A stretch of 64,000 bases of DNA from Colwellia sp. TT2012 (GCF_001440345.1 NZ_LJYX01000002.1:124001-188000), one strand, 5' to 3'. Shown: positions 31,400 through 41,452, numbered from the stretch's first letter. Program-made: numbers and translations. The notes: generated by a model not told the origin, from the letters alone.

Positions 31400-31978
31400 A
31401 TGATCAGTATTTCAGAAAATGCGCAAAAGCATTTTATTAATTTACTTTCGCAACAAGCTGAAGGTACACGTATTCGTGTTTTTGTCGTTAATCCAGGTAC
31501 AGCAAAAGCTGAGTGTGGCGTTTCATATTGCCCTCCTGATGCGATGGAAGACGATGATATTGAACTCCCTTTTGACGGCTTTTCAGCAATGGTTGATGCC
31601 GATAGTAAAGGCTTTTTAGTAGACGCTGAGATTGATTTTACTACGGATCAAATGGGTTCACAGCTTACCTTGAAAGCACCTAACGCTAAGTTACGTAAAG
31701 TTGCCGATGACGCACCCTTATTTGAACGTGTGCATTACTTTTTGCAAGCCGAGGTTAACCCTCAGTTAGCGGGTCATGGCGGCGAATGTACCTTAGTTGA
31801 AATTACCGATGATGGTTATGCTGTCTTGCAATTTGGCGGTGGCTGTAATGGTTGTGCACAAATTGATGTCACAGTAAAAGAGGGCATTGAAAAGCAATTA
31901 ATAGACTTAATGGGTGATGAAATTAAAGGCGTTAAAGATGCAACTGATCATAAACGTGGTGATCACTCATATTACTAA
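31400..31978 (+). CDS. nfuA: Fe-S cluster biogenesis protein NfuA
   Basis: 192 residues, close to the 191 of E. coli NfuA. The N-terminal A-type-like domain ([16 protein letters not shown]) lacks the cluster cysteines of true A-type carriers. The C-terminal Nfu domain has the cluster-binding CNGC in [18 protein letters not shown]. It delivers [4Fe-4S] clusters to apoproteins, especially under stress. The ATG at 31400 is chosen because similarity starts at MISISENAQ; the frame extends 15 codons further upstream without conserved sequence. Confidence 0.95.
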   Translation: MISISENAQKHFINLLSQQAEGTRIRVFVVNPGTAKAECGVSYCPPDAMEDDDIELPFDGFSAMVDADSKGFLVDAEIDFTTDQMGSQLTLKAPNAKLRKVADDAPLFERVHYFLQAEVNPQLAGHGGECTLVEITDDGYAVLQFGGGCNGCAQIDVTVKEGIEKQLIDLMGDEIKGVKDATDHKRGDHSYY

Positions 31979-31990
31979 TCTTTAATTTAT

Positions 31991-32242
31991 ATGATTAAAT
32001 TATTAGAAAAACTAGGTCAAAATCCACAGCGCAGTTTAACACTGTTCTTAAGTGGTCTTGGCCTTTTTGTTATCGGATTACTTTTTGTTGGTTTAGGCTA
32101 CTTTTATCATCACCTTTGGCAAGTGATCGGCATGGTGATACTTAGTATTGCGTGCTTAATTTCGGCTTGGGGTTATCTAGGTATATTTGCCAATCGTTGG
32201 TTAAATATCATTTATCGCACTCGCTCTATTAACAAACAATAA
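31991..32242 (+). CDS. Small hypothetical membrane protein
   Basis: 83 residues with two hydrophobic segments (about 20-40 and 45-67) separated by a short His-rich turn (FYHHLW). It begins 12 bases after nfuA and ends 21 bases before the VanZ-like gene, so the three are probably one transcript. No family is recognised. Confidence 0.65.
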   Translation: MIKLLEKLGQNPQRSLTLFLSGLGLFVIGLLFVGLGYFYHHLWQVIGMVILSIACLISAWGYLGIFANRWLNIIYRTRSINKQ

Positions 32243-32263
32243 CCTAACAAATAGACACGCTAA

Positions 32264-32626
32264 ATGAACATGATGATTAATTTGATAAAACACTATTGGT
32301 TTATCATTACGCTTTTTTTACTTACTGCCATTGCAACTTTATCTTTATGGCCAGCCGAATATTTACCCCAGGTCCCGGGGAGCGATAAAAGCCATCACTT
32401 TATATCCTATGGCGCTTTAATCTTGCCGCTAGCATTACGAAAACCTAAACACTGGTTGTGGATTGCCCTAGGCTTCGCTGCTTTTAGTGGTGCTATTGAA
32501 TTGATTCAGCCCTATGTTAATCGCTATGGTGAATGGCTTGATATGCTAGCCAATGTGATGGGTTTAGCTTGTGGCACGATACTGGCAAAAATTATTACTC
32601 ACTTCTTCTCTGGCTCTAGCAAGTAA
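32264..32626 (+). CDS. VanZ-like membrane protein
   Basis: 120 residues with three to four membrane helices. It has the VanZ-family pattern: W...TLSLWP near the first helix, SDKSHHFISYGALILPLALR, and GAIELIQPYVNRYGEWLDMLANVMGLACG. The family includes a teicoplanin-resistance protein of unknown biochemistry; in gammaproteobacteria the role is unknown. The start may be ATG 32264 or the in-frame ATGs just after it. Confidence 0.8.
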   Translation: MNMMINLIKHYWFIITLFLLTAIATLSLWPAEYLPQVPGSDKSHHFISYGALILPLALRKPKHWLWIALGFAAFSGAIELIQPYVNRYGEWLDMLANVMGLACGTILAKIITHFFSGSSK

Positions 32627-32956
32627 CACTTGTTCAGATAAAGAGTACACTTGCTTGATTCATAGTGCACATAAGCCCGTCGTCGTCGACATACATAAGC
32701 CATAAGCAAACTACTGAGGTATGAGCATGGCAGCTAGGGTGCTAGCAGCTAAATAGTTAGCATGCTCGGGATGGGCATATTGCCGTGTCGGCTAAGCCAA
32801 GCAAGGGGACTAATATTTGATGAAATCATCGGTAATGCTAGATAAAATAAGCGCTGGTGTGGCTTTAAATGGCTAGTTTTAAACAAAGAAATACCCTAAA
32901 GTGCTAGTGGTTTACAGACAAGACGTTATCTCATCTGATTTTTAAGGGTATATACC
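32627..32956. other. 330-base intergenic stretch
   Basis: No gene or known RNA was found. It is less AT-rich than its neighbours, with short imperfect inverted repeats around GCTAGCAGCTAAATAGTTAGC (32742-32762). The last 60 bases probably hold the promoter of the polysaccharide deacetylase gene. Confidence 0.5.
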
Positions 32957-34030
32957 ATGAAATATATGTTGCGGACACTATGTTCAGTTTCATTATTATT
33001 GAGCGTTGCGCTCAGCAGTCAAGCAGCGGTTATTTTACAATACCATCATGTTAGTGATAGCACCCCAGCAAGCACCAGTATTTCGCCAAAGCAGTTTGAA
33101 GTCCATTTACAGTACCTTAAAGATAATAATTTTAAAGTGTTGCCTTTATCAGAGTTAATTGAAAGCATTAAAAATCAGCAAGCCTTGCCAGATAAAAGTG
33201 TTGCCATCACATTTGATGATGCTTATATTGATGTCTTAACTCAAGCAAAACCGCTGTTAGATAAGTTTGCTTTTCCGTATACCATTTATGTTAACCCAGG
33301 TATTATTAATCGCCATGAAAACAATAAAGCCTCACCTTATTTATCATGGATTCAACTAAAATCGCTGTCTGATGAAGGGGTGATTATTGCCAATCATGGT
33401 TATGAACATGATTCAATGCTGCGTCTGACCGAGGGTGTTACGCAAGCACAATGGCTAAGTCAACAAACAAAATTATTATTAAAAGCGGAAACTATTATTG
33501 AAGAAAACACCGGGCAAAGCTGGCGATATTTTGCTTACCCTTATGGTGAATATGATGTGGCAGTGCAAGCTTGGGCAAAAGCTAATGATTTTGTTGCTTT
33601 TTCTCAGCAATCAGGTGCTATCGATCTATCAACAGACTTAACCAGCGTACCACGTTTTCCTGCTTCTAAACCCTACGATAAACTTTCTGGCTTACGTGAC
33701 AAGCTCAACTCATTGGCGTTTAATATTAGTTTAACAGGCGAGCAAGCCGAAACAATCTTTAAGTACAAAGAAGCTAAAAGTATTACTTTCTCGATTGACA
33801 GTGAAGACTTCTATAAATCGGCGTTAAATTGTTATATTTCTGGTTTAGGTAAACAAAAAATCACTTGGCATGATGATAATAATTTCACTATTAATTTCAC
33901 TCAAGACCTACCCGTAGGTAGGGTAAGAGCTAACTGCACTGCCGCCAGTATTAGTAAACCAGGGCGTTACTACTGGTACTCAAAGCCATGGTTTATCTTA
34001 AAAGCTGATGGCAGCTGGTATCATCTATAA
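32957..34030 (+). CDS. Secreted polysaccharide deacetylase (NodB-like)
   Basis: A 357-residue protein with a signal peptide (about 1-23). The NodB domain (about 25-235) shows YHHVS, the catalytic ITFDDAY motif and the metal-binding NHGYEHDSM. A beta-rich C-terminal domain follows (about 245-357) of unknown function. It likely removes acetyl or related groups from a glycan; it resembles YadE/PgaB-type N-terminal domains. It converges with the cytochrome oxidase assembly operon. Confidence 0.88.
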   Translation: MKYMLRTLCSVSLLLSVALSSQAAVILQYHHVSDSTPASTSISPKQFEVHLQYLKDNNFKVLPLSELIESIKNQQALPDKSVAITFDDAYIDVLTQAKPLLDKFAFPYTIYVNPGIINRHENNKASPYLSWIQLKSLSDEGVIIANHGYEHDSMLRLTEGVTQAQWLSQQTKLLLKAETIIEENTGQSWRYFAYPYGEYDVAVQAWAKANDFVAFSQQSGAIDLSTDLTSVPRFPASKPYDKLSGLRDKLNSLAFNISLTGEQAETIFKYKEAKSITFSIDSEDFYKSALNCYISGLGKQKITWHDDNNFTINFTQDLPVGRVRANCTAASISKPGRYYWYSKPWFILKADGSWYHL

Positions 34031-34071
34031 TAGAGCAGAATAATTTCGCTCAGTTATCTAGATATTTAAAA

Positions 34072-34764
34072 TTATTGTTGATATAAAGCGACTATCTTTT
34101 GGTAGTCGCTTAATAGCTTGTCATTATTGATAGTGGGCACTTCACCAATCACTTGCTCAGCTTTAAATATTGCCGCTACTTTTCCTGCTGGATTGATTAA
34201 TACTAATGATGCACTGTGATCAACCCAGTAGCTTTCATCCGTCTCCTCAGCCCCGTCTTTACTTGACTCTTTACTAGTGATGGCATACATCATGCCTAAA
34301 TTTCGAGCAAACGGAAAAAGTACATCGTGCTCTGCACGCAGCGCTTTAAAGTCAGCATTAAAATAAGCAATGTATTGCGCGAGCTTTTCCTGAGTATCTC
34401 TTTTAGGATCAACGGAGACTAATAACACTTGGCTATTGCTGGCAATAGCAATTAAATCCTCATAAATGAAATTGAGGTTTTGCAAGGTTATTGGACAAAC
34501 ATCTGGGCAAGAAGTATAACCGAAAAACACCAGCGACCATTTGCCCTGTAATTGGCTGTTATTAAAAGACTGTCCTGATTCATCGGTGAAGGTAAAAGCG
34601 GATATTGGCCGTGCTTGCTGATAATGCAAGGCAAATTCTGCTGCAGGCAATGTTTTTGTTTGCTTAATAAGATGAAAACCAACCGCACCAGCACTAATTG
34701 ATAGTAAGGCAATAATGCCATAGATAGCTTTATTCATTATCGATACTCTATTATTTTGTGTCAT
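34072..34764 (-). CDS. SCO1/SenC copper chaperone for cytochrome oxidase
   Basis: A 230-residue protein with an N-terminal membrane anchor (about 12-30) and a thioredoxin-fold domain. The copper site is visible: GYTSCPDVCPITLQNL (CxxxC) and a later His in DHSASLVLINP. SCO proteins load Cu into the CuA site of subunit II. It is the last gene of the cox operon. An in-frame ATG at residue 10 (MNKAIYGII) could be the start. The gap before it holds an 8-bp tandem repeat. Confidence 0.92.
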   Translation of the reverse strand: MTQNNRVSIMNKAIYGIIALLSISAGAVGFHLIKQTKTLPAAEFALHYQQARPISAFTFTDESGQSFNNSQLQGKWSLVFFGYTSCPDVCPITLQNLNFIYEDLIAIASNSQVLLVSVDPKRDTQEKLAQYIAYFNADFKALRAEHDVLFPFARNLGMMYAITSKESSKDGAEETDESYWVDHSASLVLINPAGKVAAIFKAEQVIGEVPTINNDKLLSDYQKIVALYQQ

Positions 34765-34777
34765 TTTACTAATATGG

Positions 34778-34825
34778 TTATTCAGTTATTCAGTTATTCA
34801 GTTATTCAGTTATTCAGTTATTCAG
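34778..34825. repeat. Tandem repeat: six copies of TTATTCAG
   Basis: Six perfect 8-bp units lie in the 62-base gap between the cyoE/ctaB stop and the SCO start (both minus strand). The array is prone to slippage and could change the spacing upstream of the SCO gene. Confidence 0.95.
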
Positions 34826-34826
34826 A

Positions 34827-35783
34827 TTAACTCATGGGTAGCCAATAATGATCGATGAGCAAAATAATGAACAGCAGCATTAAATGTACGATGGAGAATT
34901 TAAAGGTGGCCATGGCTGTACCTTCGTTAGCATGAAACTTGAGTTGCCACGCATAGCCCATAAAGATTAAATTCAAGCTACAGGCTCCTATTAAGTAGAA
35001 CCAATTACTCATGCCAACTAAATAGGGTAATAAACAAACCACAAAGAGTAAGATGGTATATAGCAGTATTTGCGTTTTGGTAAAACTGACACCATGGGTG
35101 ACCGGTAACATGGGAATATTCACTTTGGCATAATCATCTTTACGGTGGATGGCTAGTGCCCAAAAGTGTGGTGGTGTCCAGGTGAAAATAATTAATACTA
35201 ATAGCAAGGCGTTAGGTGCTACCTCATTAGTCATTGCTGTCCAACCCAGTAAGGGTGGGATAGCTCCGGCTAATCCGCCGATAGTGATGTTTTGTGGCGT
35301 TGCTCGCTTTAAATACAAGGTATAGACAAAGCTGTAGCCAACTAAGCCGGAAAATGTCAAAAAAGCAGTCAGTGGATTGACTAAGCTATAAAGAATAATA
35401 AAACCTAGTAAGGCTATGCTAATGGCAAAAACAATGGCATTAGTGACGCTAATTCTACCTTCTGGCAAAGGTCTATTATGAGTTCTGCCCATAATGGTAT
35501 CAATTCTTTCATCAACAATATGGTTGATCGCTGCTGCCGCTGAAGATAATAAAGCAATACCTAACATAGCGGGTAGTAGCACTTGCCAAGGTAAACCGCC
35601 GGGAACCGATAAACTCATACCAACTAAGGCGGTTAGTACCAGCAAGGCGACGACTTTAGGCTTGGTTATATCATAATAGGCACGCCAATTAGTAAAGACA
35701 TGATTATTGGAAAAATTATAATTGTTGTTAGCAATTTGTGAGGACATGGTATTATTAATAGTTTTATTTATGGCCTTATTCAT
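34827..35783 (-). CDS. cyoE: Protohaem IX farnesyltransferase (haem O synthase)
   Basis: A 318-residue UbiA-family membrane protein (also called CtaB) with eight to nine helices. The prenyl-diphosphate motifs are visible ([20 protein letters not shown] and [17 protein letters not shown]). It converts haem B to haem O, the precursor of haem A. The start overlaps the ctaA stop by 8 bases. The N-terminal 30 residues are Asn-rich and not conserved, so a later ATG such as MSSQIANNN is possible. Confidence 0.95.
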   Translation of the reverse strand: MNKAINKTINNTMSSQIANNNYNFSNNHVFTNWRAYYDITKPKVVALLVLTALVGMSLSVPGGLPWQVLLPAMLGIALLSSAAAAINHIVDERIDTIMGRTHNRPLPEGRISVTNAIVFAISIALLGFIILYSLVNPLTAFLTFSGLVGYSFVYTLYLKRATPQNITIGGLAGAIPPLLGWTAMTNEVAPNALLLVLIIFTWTPPHFWALAIHRKDDYAKVNIPMLPVTHGVSFTKTQILLYTILLFVVCLLPYLVGMSNWFYLIGACSLNLIFMGYAWQLKFHANEGTAMATFKFSIVHLMLLFIILLIDHYWLPMS

Positions 35784-36837
35784 AGAGCGACTCCTTGGAA
35801 TTTTGTCTTAACCTATAAGCTAAGGTGATCAAACTCAGCATTAAACAGGCGGCAACTAAGTTGTGCGCTACCGCAATCTTAAGTGGTAACGAAAACCAAA
35901 TATTACTCACCCCCAAACTGATTTGAATAACTAATAAACTGAGTAAAACCATGGCGGCGTTTTTGATCGCATGAGTCCTCGCTTTGAGAAAAACCATGAT
36001 GGCTAACCAAGCGAGAAAAACGCCGGTAATGATGGCGCCAAAGCGATGACTCACATGGATAGTCACTCGTTCATTATGCGCTAGGTGACCAAACTCATAG
36101 CTTTCTTGTTTGGGGGGAATTAGGTCAAATGACTGCTCAAAGCTTAAATCCGCTAGCCAATTTCCCTGACAAATAGGTAACTCTACGCAGCTCAATGCCG
36201 CATAGTTTGAGGAAGTCCAACCACCTAAGGCAATTTGTGCCGTTAAAATAGTAATGCCGAGTAGAGCATAGCGGCTATATTTTTTAAGTTGAAAATCTAC
36301 TAAAGTAGCCCCTTGCGCACTTATTCCCTTGGCATTAAGGCGCAAATATAATAAAAATAGCAAACATAAGGTGGTAAAACCGCCGAGTAAATGCGCCAGT
36401 ACCACCACGGGCATTAATTTCAATGTTACTGTCCACATACCAAGAGCGGCTTGCAAGATAACAATGGCTAAAATAAGTAACGGCAGTAATATGGGAGACC
36501 TAACGCTGGATCGCGTTGCAACGCGTAATTTAATTGAAAAAAAGGCAATCGCAGCAATAAGTAAACCAAGGCTGCCGGCGAAATAGCGGTGGATCATTTC
36601 ATTCCAGGCTTTAGCCGGCTCGACCGTGCTTTGTGGAAAAGCTTGCTCGGCCACGGCAATTTGCAAACTGGTTTCTGGTACAGCAAGCAAACCATAACAC
36701 GTCGGCCAGTCTGGACACCCTAAGCCAGCATGAGTTAAGCGTGTATAAGCACCTAGACCAATGACAATAATGGCTAATAACAAACTGGTCAGTACTAAGC
36801 GACGCAGTGTTTGCTTGTGTTTACTCTGCTCCATCAT
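35776..36837 (-). CDS. ctaA: Haem A synthase
   Basis: A 353-residue, eight-helix CtaA/Cox15 protein. Conserved haem-ligand histidines are present ([53 protein letters not shown]). It oxidises haem O to haem A for the aa3-type oxidase encoded in the same operon. It overlaps cyoE and is separated by 4 bases from the upstream gene. Confidence 0.95.
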   Translation of the reverse strand: MMEQSKHKQTLRRLVLTSLLLAIIVIGLGAYTRLTHAGLGCPDWPTCYGLLAVPETSLQIAVAEQAFPQSTVEPAKAWNEMIHRYFAGSLGLLIAAIAFFSIKLRVATRSSVRSPILLPLLILAIVILQAALGMWTVTLKLMPVVVLAHLLGGFTTLCLLFLLYLRLNAKGISAQGATLVDFQLKKYSRYALLGITILTAQIALGGWTSSNYAALSCVELPICQGNWLADLSFEQSFDLIPPKQESYEFGHLAHNERVTIHVSHRFGAIITGVFLAWLAIMVFLKARTHAIKNAAMVLLSLLVIQISLGVSNIWFSLPLKIAVAHNLVAACLMLSLITLAYRLRQNSKESLYE

Positions 36838-36841
36838 TTAG

Positions 36842-37465
36842 TTAACCCACCTTAGAATATTTCAAAAGTTTTTTCATATCATTGATAATAGCCTTACCAA
36901 ATGACGTTTGCTGCTGTTCATGCTCTGGTAGTTGATGGCTTAAAATAATGTTGCCTAGAGGATCGGCAATAAGCACTTGTGGCTCGTGTAGCAAGTTTTT
37001 CATTTGCGCTGTTAAGGCAAGTATTTGCCATTGGCTCTTGGCAAGCCGTTCACTTTGCTGGGCGGTAAATATATTTTCTTGCAGTAATACCGGCGTGACC
37101 CTAGGCATATCTTTTCCTAAAGTGACATAACTGTTGTGCACAATTTCAATGCTATGCAAACACATATCAGCACATTGCTTAGGCAGTCGATAAATAATAA
37201 GCCATTGTTGGCCAAATTTTTGTTCCTTAATGCCTAAGTCGGTCAGTGTTAATTGCTGTGTTAATAACCTGCCTTCATTGGTTACGCCTAAGTCTAGCCA
37301 CTGATTGTCTAAGGCTAATTTGGCTAATAATATCGGCAAGATAAAAACCGTGATTAACAATAGTAAGCTGCGGCGATTTTTATTATTTGCAGCATGCTCT
37401 GCTTTATTGCTACTGCTTAGCGTATTGCTATTATTTGCATCTAGCTGATTGTTTGACTTAGTCAT
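36842..37465 (-). CDS. Membrane-anchored SCO-like protein of unknown function
   Basis: 207 residues: an Asn/Ser-rich N-terminus, one membrane segment (about 33-50) and a periplasmic domain containing WLIIYRLPKQCADMCLHSIEIV. The CxxxC placement after a beta-strand resembles the copper site of SCO proteins (CPDVC), suggesting a diverged thioredoxin-fold copper chaperone or thiol reductase. It lies between the SURF1 gene and ctaA and overlaps SURF1 by 8 bases. The SCO-like reading is inferred. Confidence 0.7.
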   Translation of the reverse strand: MTKSNNQLDANNSNTLSSSNKAEHAANNKNRRSLLLLITVFILPILLAKLALDNQWLDLGVTNEGRLLTQQLTLTDLGIKEQKFGQQWLIIYRLPKQCADMCLHSIEIVHNSYVTLGKDMPRVTPVLLQENIFTAQQSERLAKSQWQILALTAQMKNLLHEPQVLIADPLGNIILSHQLPEHEQQQTSFGKAIINDMKKLLKYSKVG

Positions 37466-38330
37466 ATTTTACCGCCTTATGCTTGTTGTTATTATTGATA
37501 GTATTAATGTCAGTGTTTTCCGCTGGGATATCGGCGCAAGATTCAGCTGAATGTGACGGATGACGACTGGCAAGCTTTGCTGTATTGATGCGCAAACAAA
37601 TCATCAATATTAGCCAAGCAATAGCTAATGTTGCCCATTGAAAGGCGTAACCGAAATGTTTTTCAGCTGGCATCACTATAGGGTGCCAGTTCTTTTTATA
37701 GCCTAGGCTTTCTTCTTGGTCCACATAGATGACAAAGGGTAGCAGTGGCTTATTTATCAAGGTGGAAAATTTAGCTAATTCAATTTGTTGCACCCGCAAT
37801 GGCCAACTAGCTTGAGTAAAGTCTTGCTCGGCCAGCATTATGCCTTGCTCGACAATGCGTACATGCCCTTTAAATTGATAGTGTCCCTGCAAAGGGATTA
37901 CTTCAGGCAGTATACTGCGATCAATTGAACCTTGTACCCAGCCTAAATTAACTAATACTGCATGAGTTGCTGTTTCGACAACTTGTAATACTCGATAGCC
38001 TAAAGAATTTTTTTCCACTTGATTATCGAGTAAAAAGATATAGTTTTCGTTAAACTGGCCGTTAATAGTGACGGGAAAATCGTTAATACTTTCTTTACCG
38101 GTGAATTGCTTTTCCTTTGAGAGTCTGACTATTTCGTTCAGGGTTAGTGGCGATTGCTGATTAAGTTGCGTAATACGGGCAGCGCGCCGCTCTTTCTCTA
38201 AGCCACGGTCGTACTGCCAGAAAGATAGTTTAACCAAACCGACAAAGACAATAAGCGTGAACCCTAACCAAAGGACGTTTCTTACTACTGATTTAGTTGA
38301 TATTTTTACTTGGGTATCGACATACTGCAA
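37458..38330 (-). CDS. SURF1-family cytochrome oxidase assembly protein
   Basis: About 290 residues: N-terminal and C-terminal membrane helices flank a periplasmic domain. Family marks are visible: FWQYDRGLEKE, VTINGQF, NLGWVQG and GYAFQWATLAIAWL. SURF1 proteins help insert haem A into subunit I. The frame stays open further upstream into coxIII, but a TTG at 38330 with AAGG 9 bases before it is the likely start, just after the subunit III stop. Confidence 0.88.
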   Translation of the reverse strand: MQYVDTQVKISTKSVVRNVLWLGFTLIVFVGLVKLSFWQYDRGLEKERRAARITQLNQQSPLTLNEIVRLSKEKQFTGKESINDFPVTINGQFNENYIFLLDNQVEKNSLGYRVLQVVETATHAVLVNLGWVQGSIDRSILPEVIPLQGHYQFKGHVRIVEQGIMLAEQDFTQASWPLRVQQIELAKFSTLINKPLLPFVIYVDQEESLGYKKNWHPIVMPAEKHFGYAFQWATLAIAWLILMICLRINTAKLASRHPSHSAESCADIPAENTDINTINNNNKHKAVKYD

Positions 38331-38341
38331 AAAGTCAGACC

Positions 38342-39226
38342 TTATAAAATATAGACAAAAACAAAAAGCATTAGCCAAACTACATCGACAAAATGCCAAT
38401 ACCAACTTGCTGCTTGAAAAGCAAAATGGTTATCAGGGGTAAAATGACCTTTTAATACTCTGAACCACATAATTATCAGCATGATACAGCCCAAGGTGAC
38501 ATGCATACCGTGAAAGCCAGTCAATAAGTAAAAAGTGTTGCCATAGACACCGCTATCTAGAAATAGGCGCATTTCTTCAGAATAGCCATGCGCGTATTCT
38601 TGAATTTGAAAAAAGATAAAAGCCAAGCCTAGTAGTATGGTTAGGCCAAGCCACTTTTTTAAAGCACTGCGATTATTTTTGATTAATGCATTATGTGCAA
38701 AGTGGGCAGTAACTGAAGAGGTTAATAGTAAAACCGTGTTAATTAACGGTAAGCCAAACCAGCCCATCGCCGTGGTGGTAGTGCCATCAGGTGTTTTTAT
38801 TAACGGCCAAGTCGCAATAAAGTCAGGCCAAAGGACAGCGCCAGTTGCGACATTATTACCAGCGCCACCAAGCCAGGGTACTGAAAATACGCGTAAATAG
38901 AGTAAGGCACCAAAAAAAGCCGCAAAAAACATCACTTCAGAGAAGATAAACCAACTCATACCTTGGCGGAATGAATTATCCATCTGATGTGAGTATTTAC
39001 CCGTTAACGATTCATTAATGACATCACTAAACCAACCCACTAGCATATAAATAACCAAGGCTATGCCTGCTAGCAGTAAATAGCCACCGTAACCACTCTC
39101 TTTATTTGCTAAATCAGTGACAAAGTTTCCGGCACCAAAGGCAATCATAAATAGTGCTACCGCACCTATGATTGGCCAGTGGCTGTGGCTGGGTACATAA
39201 TAACTTTCGTATGCTTTGTTAGTCAT
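38342..39226 (-). CDS. ctaE: Cytochrome c oxidase subunit III
   Basis: A 294-residue protein with seven membrane helices. Subunit III signatures are present: SHWPIIGA near the start, WFIFSEVMFFAAFFGA, LLTSSVTAHFAH, GFHGMHVTLGCIML, and the C-terminal WYWHFVDVVWLMLFVFVYIL. It stabilises the subunit I-II core and proton uptake. It follows ctaG by 24 bases. Confidence 0.95.
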   Translation of the reverse strand: MTNKAYESYYVPSHSHWPIIGAVALFMIAFGAGNFVTDLANKESGYGGYLLLAGIALVIYMLVGWFSDVINESLTGKYSHQMDNSFRQGMSWFIFSEVMFFAAFFGALLYLRVFSVPWLGGAGNNVATGAVLWPDFIATWPLIKTPDGTTTTAMGWFGLPLINTVLLLTSSVTAHFAHNALIKNNRSALKKWLGLTILLGLAFIFFQIQEYAHGYSEEMRLFLDSGVYGNTFYLLTGFHGMHVTLGCIMLIIMWFRVLKGHFTPDNHFAFQAASWYWHFVDVVWLMLFVFVYIL

Positions 39227-39250
39227 TTTCTATCCCTTTTTCAGTGAACC

Positions 39251-39814
39251 CTATGACGACTTCTCTGTTATGTCATACAAGGTATAAGATAAAGTTAAGG
39301 TGTTAATATCTTCGGGTAATTCTACATCGACATAAAACTGCAAGGTCATTTCAACTTCCTCTGCGGCCTTTAGCGGTTGTTGAGTAAAACAAAAACATTC
39401 AATTTTATGAAAATAATTTGCCGCTAAGCCAGGTGAAACTGACGGTACGGCTTGTGCGATCATGTCATAACTTGCTTTGTTTTTTGCATAAAATGAAACC
39501 AATTTTATCTCACCGGGGTGGACAGTAATTTCATTAATAATAGGCTCAAATATCCATGGAATACCTTGAGCATTGCGGGTAATAAATTGCACGGTAACGG
39601 TACGAGACTTATCAATAGTCGTGGCGGTATAAGCCACAGCCGTTTTATTCGTTTTGCCATTTAAGCCGGTAATATCACAAAAAACATCATATAAAGGTAC
39701 CAGGGCAAAACCAAAACCAAACATAGCAAGCACCACCAGTAGCAGTTTCTTTACCGTTTTGCTGTTGTTATTTCGGCTATTAAGCTCCGCTTGGTTTTGC
39801 TCGGTATCATTCAT
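39251..39814 (-). CDS. ctaG: Cytochrome c oxidase assembly protein CtaG (Cox11 family)
   Basis: A 187-residue protein with one N-terminal membrane segment (about 23-45) and a Cox11 domain. The copper-binding IECFCFTQQ motif and FALVPLYDVFCDITGLNGKT are diagnostic. It delivers Cu to the CuB site of subunit I. It lies between the subunit I and III genes. Confidence 0.95.
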   Translation of the reverse strand: MNDTEQNQAELNSRNNNSKTVKKLLLVVLAMFGFGFALVPLYDVFCDITGLNGKTNKTAVAYTATTIDKSRTVTVQFITRNAQGIPWIFEPIINEITVHPGEIKLVSFYAKNKASYDMIAQAVPSVSPGLAANYFHKIECFCFTQQPLKAAEEVEMTLQFYVDVELPEDINTLTLSYTLYDITEKSS

Positions 39815-39834
39815 ATTATTTTATGCCTCTGCGG

Positions 39835-41442
39835 TTAGATATTGTCTATGTCTTTCTGCGATGGCGGCGTACTAAATGTGTGGTAAGGTGCTGGACTGGC
39901 TACTGTCCATTCTAAGCCTACGGCACCCTCCCAAGGTTTTGCAGGTGCTTTTTCGCCACCACGAATACATTTGATCACTACCACTAAGAAAATCAATTGC
40001 GATAAACCAAAGGCAAAACCGCCAATGCTGACCCACTTATTAAAGTCGGCAAATTGCAGGGCATAATCTGGAATTCTGCGTGGCATACCGGCTAAACCTA
40101 AAAAGTGCATAGGGAAAAATAATAAATTTACGGATATTAATGAACACCAGAAGTGCCATTTACTTAAGGTATCGTTGTACATATGGCCGGTCCATTTAGG
40201 TAACCAATAATAGGCACCAGCATAAATTGAAAATAATGAACCAGTAACTAACACATAATGAAAGTGAGCTACAACAAAGTAAGTGTCATGATATTGAAAA
40301 TCAACGGGAGTCATGGCTAACATCAAGCCTGAAAAGCCGCCTATGGTGAATAAAATAACAAAGGCGATGGAAAACAGCATAGGTGTTTCAAAGCTTAATG
40401 AGCCGCGCCACATGGTTGCTACCCAGTTAAAGACTTTTACCCCCGTTGGTACTGCAATGAGCATGGTGCAATACATAAAGAACAGCTCACCAAATAAAGG
40501 CATGCCGGTGGTGAACATATGGTGTGCCCAAACAATAAACGACAGTAAAGCAATGGATGACGTGGCATAAACCATAGAGCTATAGCCAAATAATCTTTTG
40601 CGAGAAAAAGTGGGGATAGTGGTGGAGACAATGCCAAAGGCTGGCAATATCATGATATACACTTCCGGGTGGCCAAAGAACCAAAAAATATGTTGGAACA
40701 TCACCGGATCACCACCACCAGCAGCATTAAAAAAGCTAGTACCGAAATAGGTATCGGTCAGTAGCATGGTGACCAAACCCGCGAGTACGGGCATAACCGC
40801 AATCAATAAATAGGCAGTAATGAAAAAAGTCCAGACAAATAACGGCATTTTCATGTAAGTCATACCTGGGGCACGCAGGTTCATTATGGTCACAACAATA
40901 TTAATTGCCCCCATAATGGAAGAGATCCCCATAATATGAATAGCAAAAACGAAGAATGCAGTACTGCCGTTCGAATAGGTGGTCGATAATGGCGCGTAGA
41001 AGGTCCAACCAAAATTGGGTGCACCGCTGTCCATAAAAAATGTACTCAGTAAAATGATAAAAGCAAAAGGTAAAATCCAAAAGCTCCAGTTATTCATGCG
41101 CGGCAGTGCCATATCTGGCGCCCCTATCATCATAGGTATCATCCAGTTAGCAAAGCCGGTAAAGGCGGGCATAATTGCGCCAAACACCATAATCAAACCG
41201 TGTACTGTGGTTAATTGGTTAAAAAAATCAGGTTCAACTAATTGTAAACCAGGCTGGAATAGCTCAGCACGAATGACCATTGCCATGGCGCCGCCGGTTA
41301 AAAACATAATAAAAGAAAACCATAAATAAAGTGTGCCGATATCTTTATGGTTAGTGGTATAGAGCCAGCGTTTTATGCCAGTCATCTTATGCTCAACATG
41401 ATGTTCGTCGTGCGAATCTTGTTCTATAACGTCTGTAGTCAT
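39835..41442 (-). CDS. ctaD: Cytochrome c oxidase subunit I
   Basis: 535 residues, twelve helices, aa3-type. Haem and CuB ligands are in TTVHGLIMVFGA, WFFGHPEVYIMILP (His-Tyr crosslink region), WAHHMF and DTYFVVAHFHYVL. The K and D proton-channel signatures (including NWM after the first haem ligand) support an A1-type oxidase. The ATG at 41442 is chosen for its AGGGG ribosome site; the frame runs 11 codons further back into ctaC. Confidence 0.97.
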   Translation of the reverse strand: MTTDVIEQDSHDEHHVEHKMTGIKRWLYTTNHKDIGTLYLWFSFIMFLTGGAMAMVIRAELFQPGLQLVEPDFFNQLTTVHGLIMVFGAIMPAFTGFANWMIPMMIGAPDMALPRMNNWSFWILPFAFIILLSTFFMDSGAPNFGWTFYAPLSTTYSNGSTAFFVFAIHIMGISSIMGAINIVVTIMNLRAPGMTYMKMPLFVWTFFITAYLLIAVMPVLAGLVTMLLTDTYFGTSFFNAAGGGDPVMFQHIFWFFGHPEVYIMILPAFGIVSTTIPTFSRKRLFGYSSMVYATSSIALLSFIVWAHHMFTTGMPLFGELFFMYCTMLIAVPTGVKVFNWVATMWRGSLSFETPMLFSIAFVILFTIGGFSGLMLAMTPVDFQYHDTYFVVAHFHYVLVTGSLFSIYAGAYYWLPKWTGHMYNDTLSKWHFWCSLISVNLLFFPMHFLGLAGMPRRIPDYALQFADFNKWVSIGGFAFGLSQLIFLVVVIKCIRGGEKAPAKPWEGAVGLEWTVASPAPYHTFSTPPSQKDIDNI

Positions 41443-41452
41443 TTTATATCCC

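Noticed and set aside
34086..34111. AAGCGACTA / TAGTCGCTT hairpin considered as a terminator between the convergent deacetylase and SCO genes
   Set aside because: It lies inside the last codons of the SCO gene and has no T-tract on either strand; it may be incidental.
38331..38405. Longer SURF1 start overlapping the coxIII gene
   Set aside because: The added residues (Cys/Phe-rich) are a shadow of the coxIII 3' end; a TTG with a ribosome site after the coxIII stop is a better start.
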